This document shows, in pieces, positions 62,337-64,000 of a stretch of 64,000 bases of DNA. How positions within the stretch are numbered: position 1 is the stretch's first letter; each line of letters opens with the position of its first letter. This DNA comes from CAWVWD01 sp965662365 (lineage in GTDB: Bacteria; Bacteroidota; Bacteroidia; Chitinophagales; Saprospiraceae), in NCBI GenBank assembly GCA_965662365.1, contig CBFIHR010000016.1:1-64000 (forward strand). Direction: 5' to 3'. The position numbers and the translations under genes are program-made. Below the pieces are notes generated by a model, which made no database searches, was not told the DNA's origin, and saw nothing but the letters and a program-made list of their open reading frames with translations.

Positions 62337-62844
62337 GAGTTAGACTATTTTTAAAATTGAAAAATACTATTCTATACCCTTATGATGATATTAAATAATT
62401 TATCGTTGTTATTGATTGATATTTTTTAATAAAAAGCAAAATACGCATTACAATAACCATTACAAACTAAGGGATTATTATAATTTTAACCATTTCTCTG
62501 ATTGTGTTTAACGTGCTTTTAACGAACTAAGTTTTCATTCTGTTTTGTAATATTAAAATTAATCAACTTAAATCTATGATAATGTTGGACAAAAAAAGAA
62601 AGATTTTGGATAAGGAGTTGCATTTGGCAGATGATTAGCAATAGATAGAGTTTAAAAGAAGTTGACATTCAATTGATTCCGTGAAATTTGACACAACCTA
62701 AAAAATCAAATTCCTTTTTTAATTATTCATGTTGTAAATTCGCAAACTATTTTGGAAAGTAGATAATTGACAACTGACAATTAGTAATGGATAATTGCAG
62801 ACTACCATCATTAATTTTCAATTTTCAATTTTCAATTATAAAAA
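62337..62844. other. Divergent region upstream of metH
   Basis: This 508-nt AT-rich stretch shows no SAM or cobalamin riboswitch that I can recognise and no convincing gene. Its right end carries the period-7 palindrome at 62762-62839. Confidence 0.6.
62762..62839. repeat. Period-7 palindrome abutting the metH start
   Basis: The left arm (62762-62800) reads as 7-mers ATTGACA, ACTGACA, ATTAGTA, ATGGATA, ATTGCAG. The right arm (62805-62839) contains AATTTTC three times, then AATTATA. The arms are inverted copies at about 80 percent with an internal loop. It ends 5 nt before the metH ATG. Confidence 0.7.
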
Positions 62845-64000
62845 ATGACTTTACACGAAGCAATCAAAAAGCGTATCCTTATCCTTGATGGTGCAATGGG
62901 TACGATGATTCAACAATATCAGTTAAAAGAAGCGGATTTTAGAGGTGAACGATTTGCAGATTTTCATAAAGACTTGCAAGGGAATAATGATTTATTGTCG
63001 ATTGTTCGTCCTGATGTGATTGAGAATATTCATAAAGCTTATTTGGAAGCTGGTGCAGATTTGATAGAAACCAATACATTCAACGCCAATGCTTTGTCGA
63101 TGGAAGATTACGACATGCAGGATTTGGTATATGAAATGAATTTGGTTTCCGCCAAAATTGCTAAAAAAGCCGCCCAAGAATATACAGCTAAAACGCCTGA
63201 CAAACCTCGTTTTGCAGTTGGTGCGTTAGGCCCGACCAGTAAAACGGCTTCCATCTCACCCGACGTAAACGACCCGGGATTTCGTGCCGTAACATTTGAC
63301 GACTTGGTAAACGCTTATTACGAACAAACAACAGGTTTGATTGATGGTGGCGTTGATGCCATTTTGATAGAAACGATTTTTGATACCTTGAACGCAAAAG
63401 CAGCTTTATTTGCCGTTGATAAATGTTTTGAAGACAAAGGCGTGAAATTACCAATCATGGTTTCGGGGACAATCACCGATGCCAGCGGAAGAACGTTATC
63501 GGGACAAACTGCTGAAGCCTTTTGGATTTCAGTGCAGCATATTGATTTATTTTCAGTTGGTTTTAATTGTGCCTTAGGGGCGACTGCGATGCGTCCTTAC
63601 ATTGCCGAATTATCGAAAATTGCACATGTCAATATCAGTGCTTATCCGAATGCAGGTTTGCCAAATGAGTTTGGAGAATACGACCAGACAGCGGACGAAA
63701 TGGGTAATTTAGTCTTAGATTTTGCTGAAAATGGTTTTGTCAATATTTTGGGCGGTTGTTGTGGTTCTACGCCTGAACACATCGGCAGAATGGCGGAATT
63801 AGTTAAAGGAATCGAACCTCGAAAAGCGCCGAAACCTCGTCAATATTCGCAATATTCAGGTTTAGAACCGTTGGTTTTGCGGGAAAATACGAACTTCGTA
63901 AACGTCGGAGAACGCACAAACGTAACTGGTTCACGGAAGTTTGCACGATTGATTCGGGAAGAAAAATACGAAGAAGCTTTATCGGTGGCAAGACATCAAG
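62845..64000 (+). CDS. metH: Cobalamin-dependent methionine synthase, N-terminal part (runs off the window)
   Basis: The first 385 codons of MetH. The homocysteine-binding barrel begins ILDGAMGTMIQQYQL; its zinc cysteines are Cys242 (VGFNCALGA) and Cys305/Cys306 (LGGCCGSTPEHIG). The start of the pterin domain is seen at NVGERTNVTGSRKFARLI. The cobalamin and activation domains lie beyond the window, so completeness cannot be judged. With serC and purU it belongs to one-carbon metabolism. Confidence 0.95.
   Translation, partial: MTLHEAIKKRILILDGAMGTMIQQYQLKEADFRGERFADFHKDLQGNNDLLSIVRPDVIENIHKAYLEAGADLIETNTFNANALSMEDYDMQDLVYEMNLVSAKIAKKAAQEYTAKTPDKPRFAVGALGPTSKTASISPDVNDPGFRAVTFDDLVNAYYEQTTGLIDGGVDAILIETIFDTLNAKAALFAVDKCFEDKGVKLPIMVSGTITDASGRTLSGQTAEAFWISVQHIDLFSVGFNCALGATAMRPYIAELSKIAHVNISAYPNAGLPNEFGEYDQTADEMGNLVLDFAENGFVNILGGCCGSTPEHIGRMAELVKGIEPRKAPKPRQYSQYSGLEPLVLRENTNFVNVGERTNVTGSRKFARLIREEKYEEALSVARHQ

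Noticed and set aside
62337..62844. SAM or cobalamin riboswitch before metH
   Set aside because: No conserved riboswitch core could be recognised by eye; the only structure is the period-7 palindrome. A covariance-model search would settle it.

Overview
The window is a 64 kb stretch of an AT-rich bacterial chromosome from the phylum Bacteroidota. The support is of several kinds: recurring TAnnTTTG-type -7 boxes (several reading TACCTTTG or TATTTTTG) instead of sigma70 -10 boxes, weak or absent Shine-Dalgarno sequences, a short eukaryote-like prolyl-tRNA synthetase, the enlarged Bacteroidota form of SecA, lineage-typical families (DUF4175, DUF4837, DUF6427, a BatD next to smpB, a PorE-like TPR/PD40 protein) and IF2 with a long charged N-terminus. 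I cannot place it below phylum; a marine or aquatic Saprospiria- or Cytophagia-like member is a guess. No rRNA, tRNA, CRISPR array, insertion sequence or prophage was seen. Nearly everything is single-copy chromosomal housekeeping DNA.

Layout. 1-367: end of an unidentified gene coupled to a truncated Doc-like toxin. 449-7235: polA, a DUF2306 membrane protein, a YARHG lipoprotein and an unusually long histidine ammonia-lyase homologue. 7621-20472: secA, a PorE-like envelope protein with a SPOR-like end, purN, a large DUF4175 coiled-coil protein, an RsbW-like ATPase, ybeY, an RfaE2-like nucleotidyltransferase, a thioesterase and a lone receiver domain. 20889-32421: dnaE, scpB, two tandem POT peptide transporters, a FadL-like outer-membrane protein and a Ser/Arg-rich secreted protein. 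32742-41337: proS, a conserved unknown, adk, miaE, a histidine kinase, the batD-smpB pair and lemA. 41338-50800: a gene-poor stretch, a small membrane protein overlapping a CoA-type NUDIX gene, yafV, two lipoproteins, obgE, bcp, a DUF6427-purQ pair and a NagZ-like lipoprotein. 51098-57198: the conserved rimP-nusA-infB order followed by purU. 57293-64000: a Na+/Ca2+ exchanger, rplY, an orphan zinc-finger anti-sigma-like protein, serC, an OmpA-family protein and the 5' part of metH.

How the genes fit together. Most transcription units are one or two genes long and end in clear intrinsic terminators, often shared between convergent genes. Translation and RNA metabolism (proS, rimP, nusA, infB, rplY, smpB, ybeY, miaE, obgE), DNA replication (polA, dnaE, scpB), one-carbon/purine metabolism (purN, purQ, purU, metH, serC) and envelope assembly (secA, PorE-like, OmpA, FadL-like, BatD) dominate.

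Most notable non-coding signals. (1) A recurrent class of intergenic element: each arm of a long imperfect palindrome is itself a degenerate tandem array with period 7, 8, 9 or 15. The word differs at each locus, and the element usually lies within about 50 nt of a start codon (polA, secA, the ammonia-lyase, a POT transporter, the histidine kinase, metH). (2) A perfect 15-bp hairpin followed by six T, with the form of an intrinsic terminator, inside the ybeY coding sequence. (3) Terminator-like hairpins in the leaders of rimP and infB, consistent with attenuation in the NusA operon.
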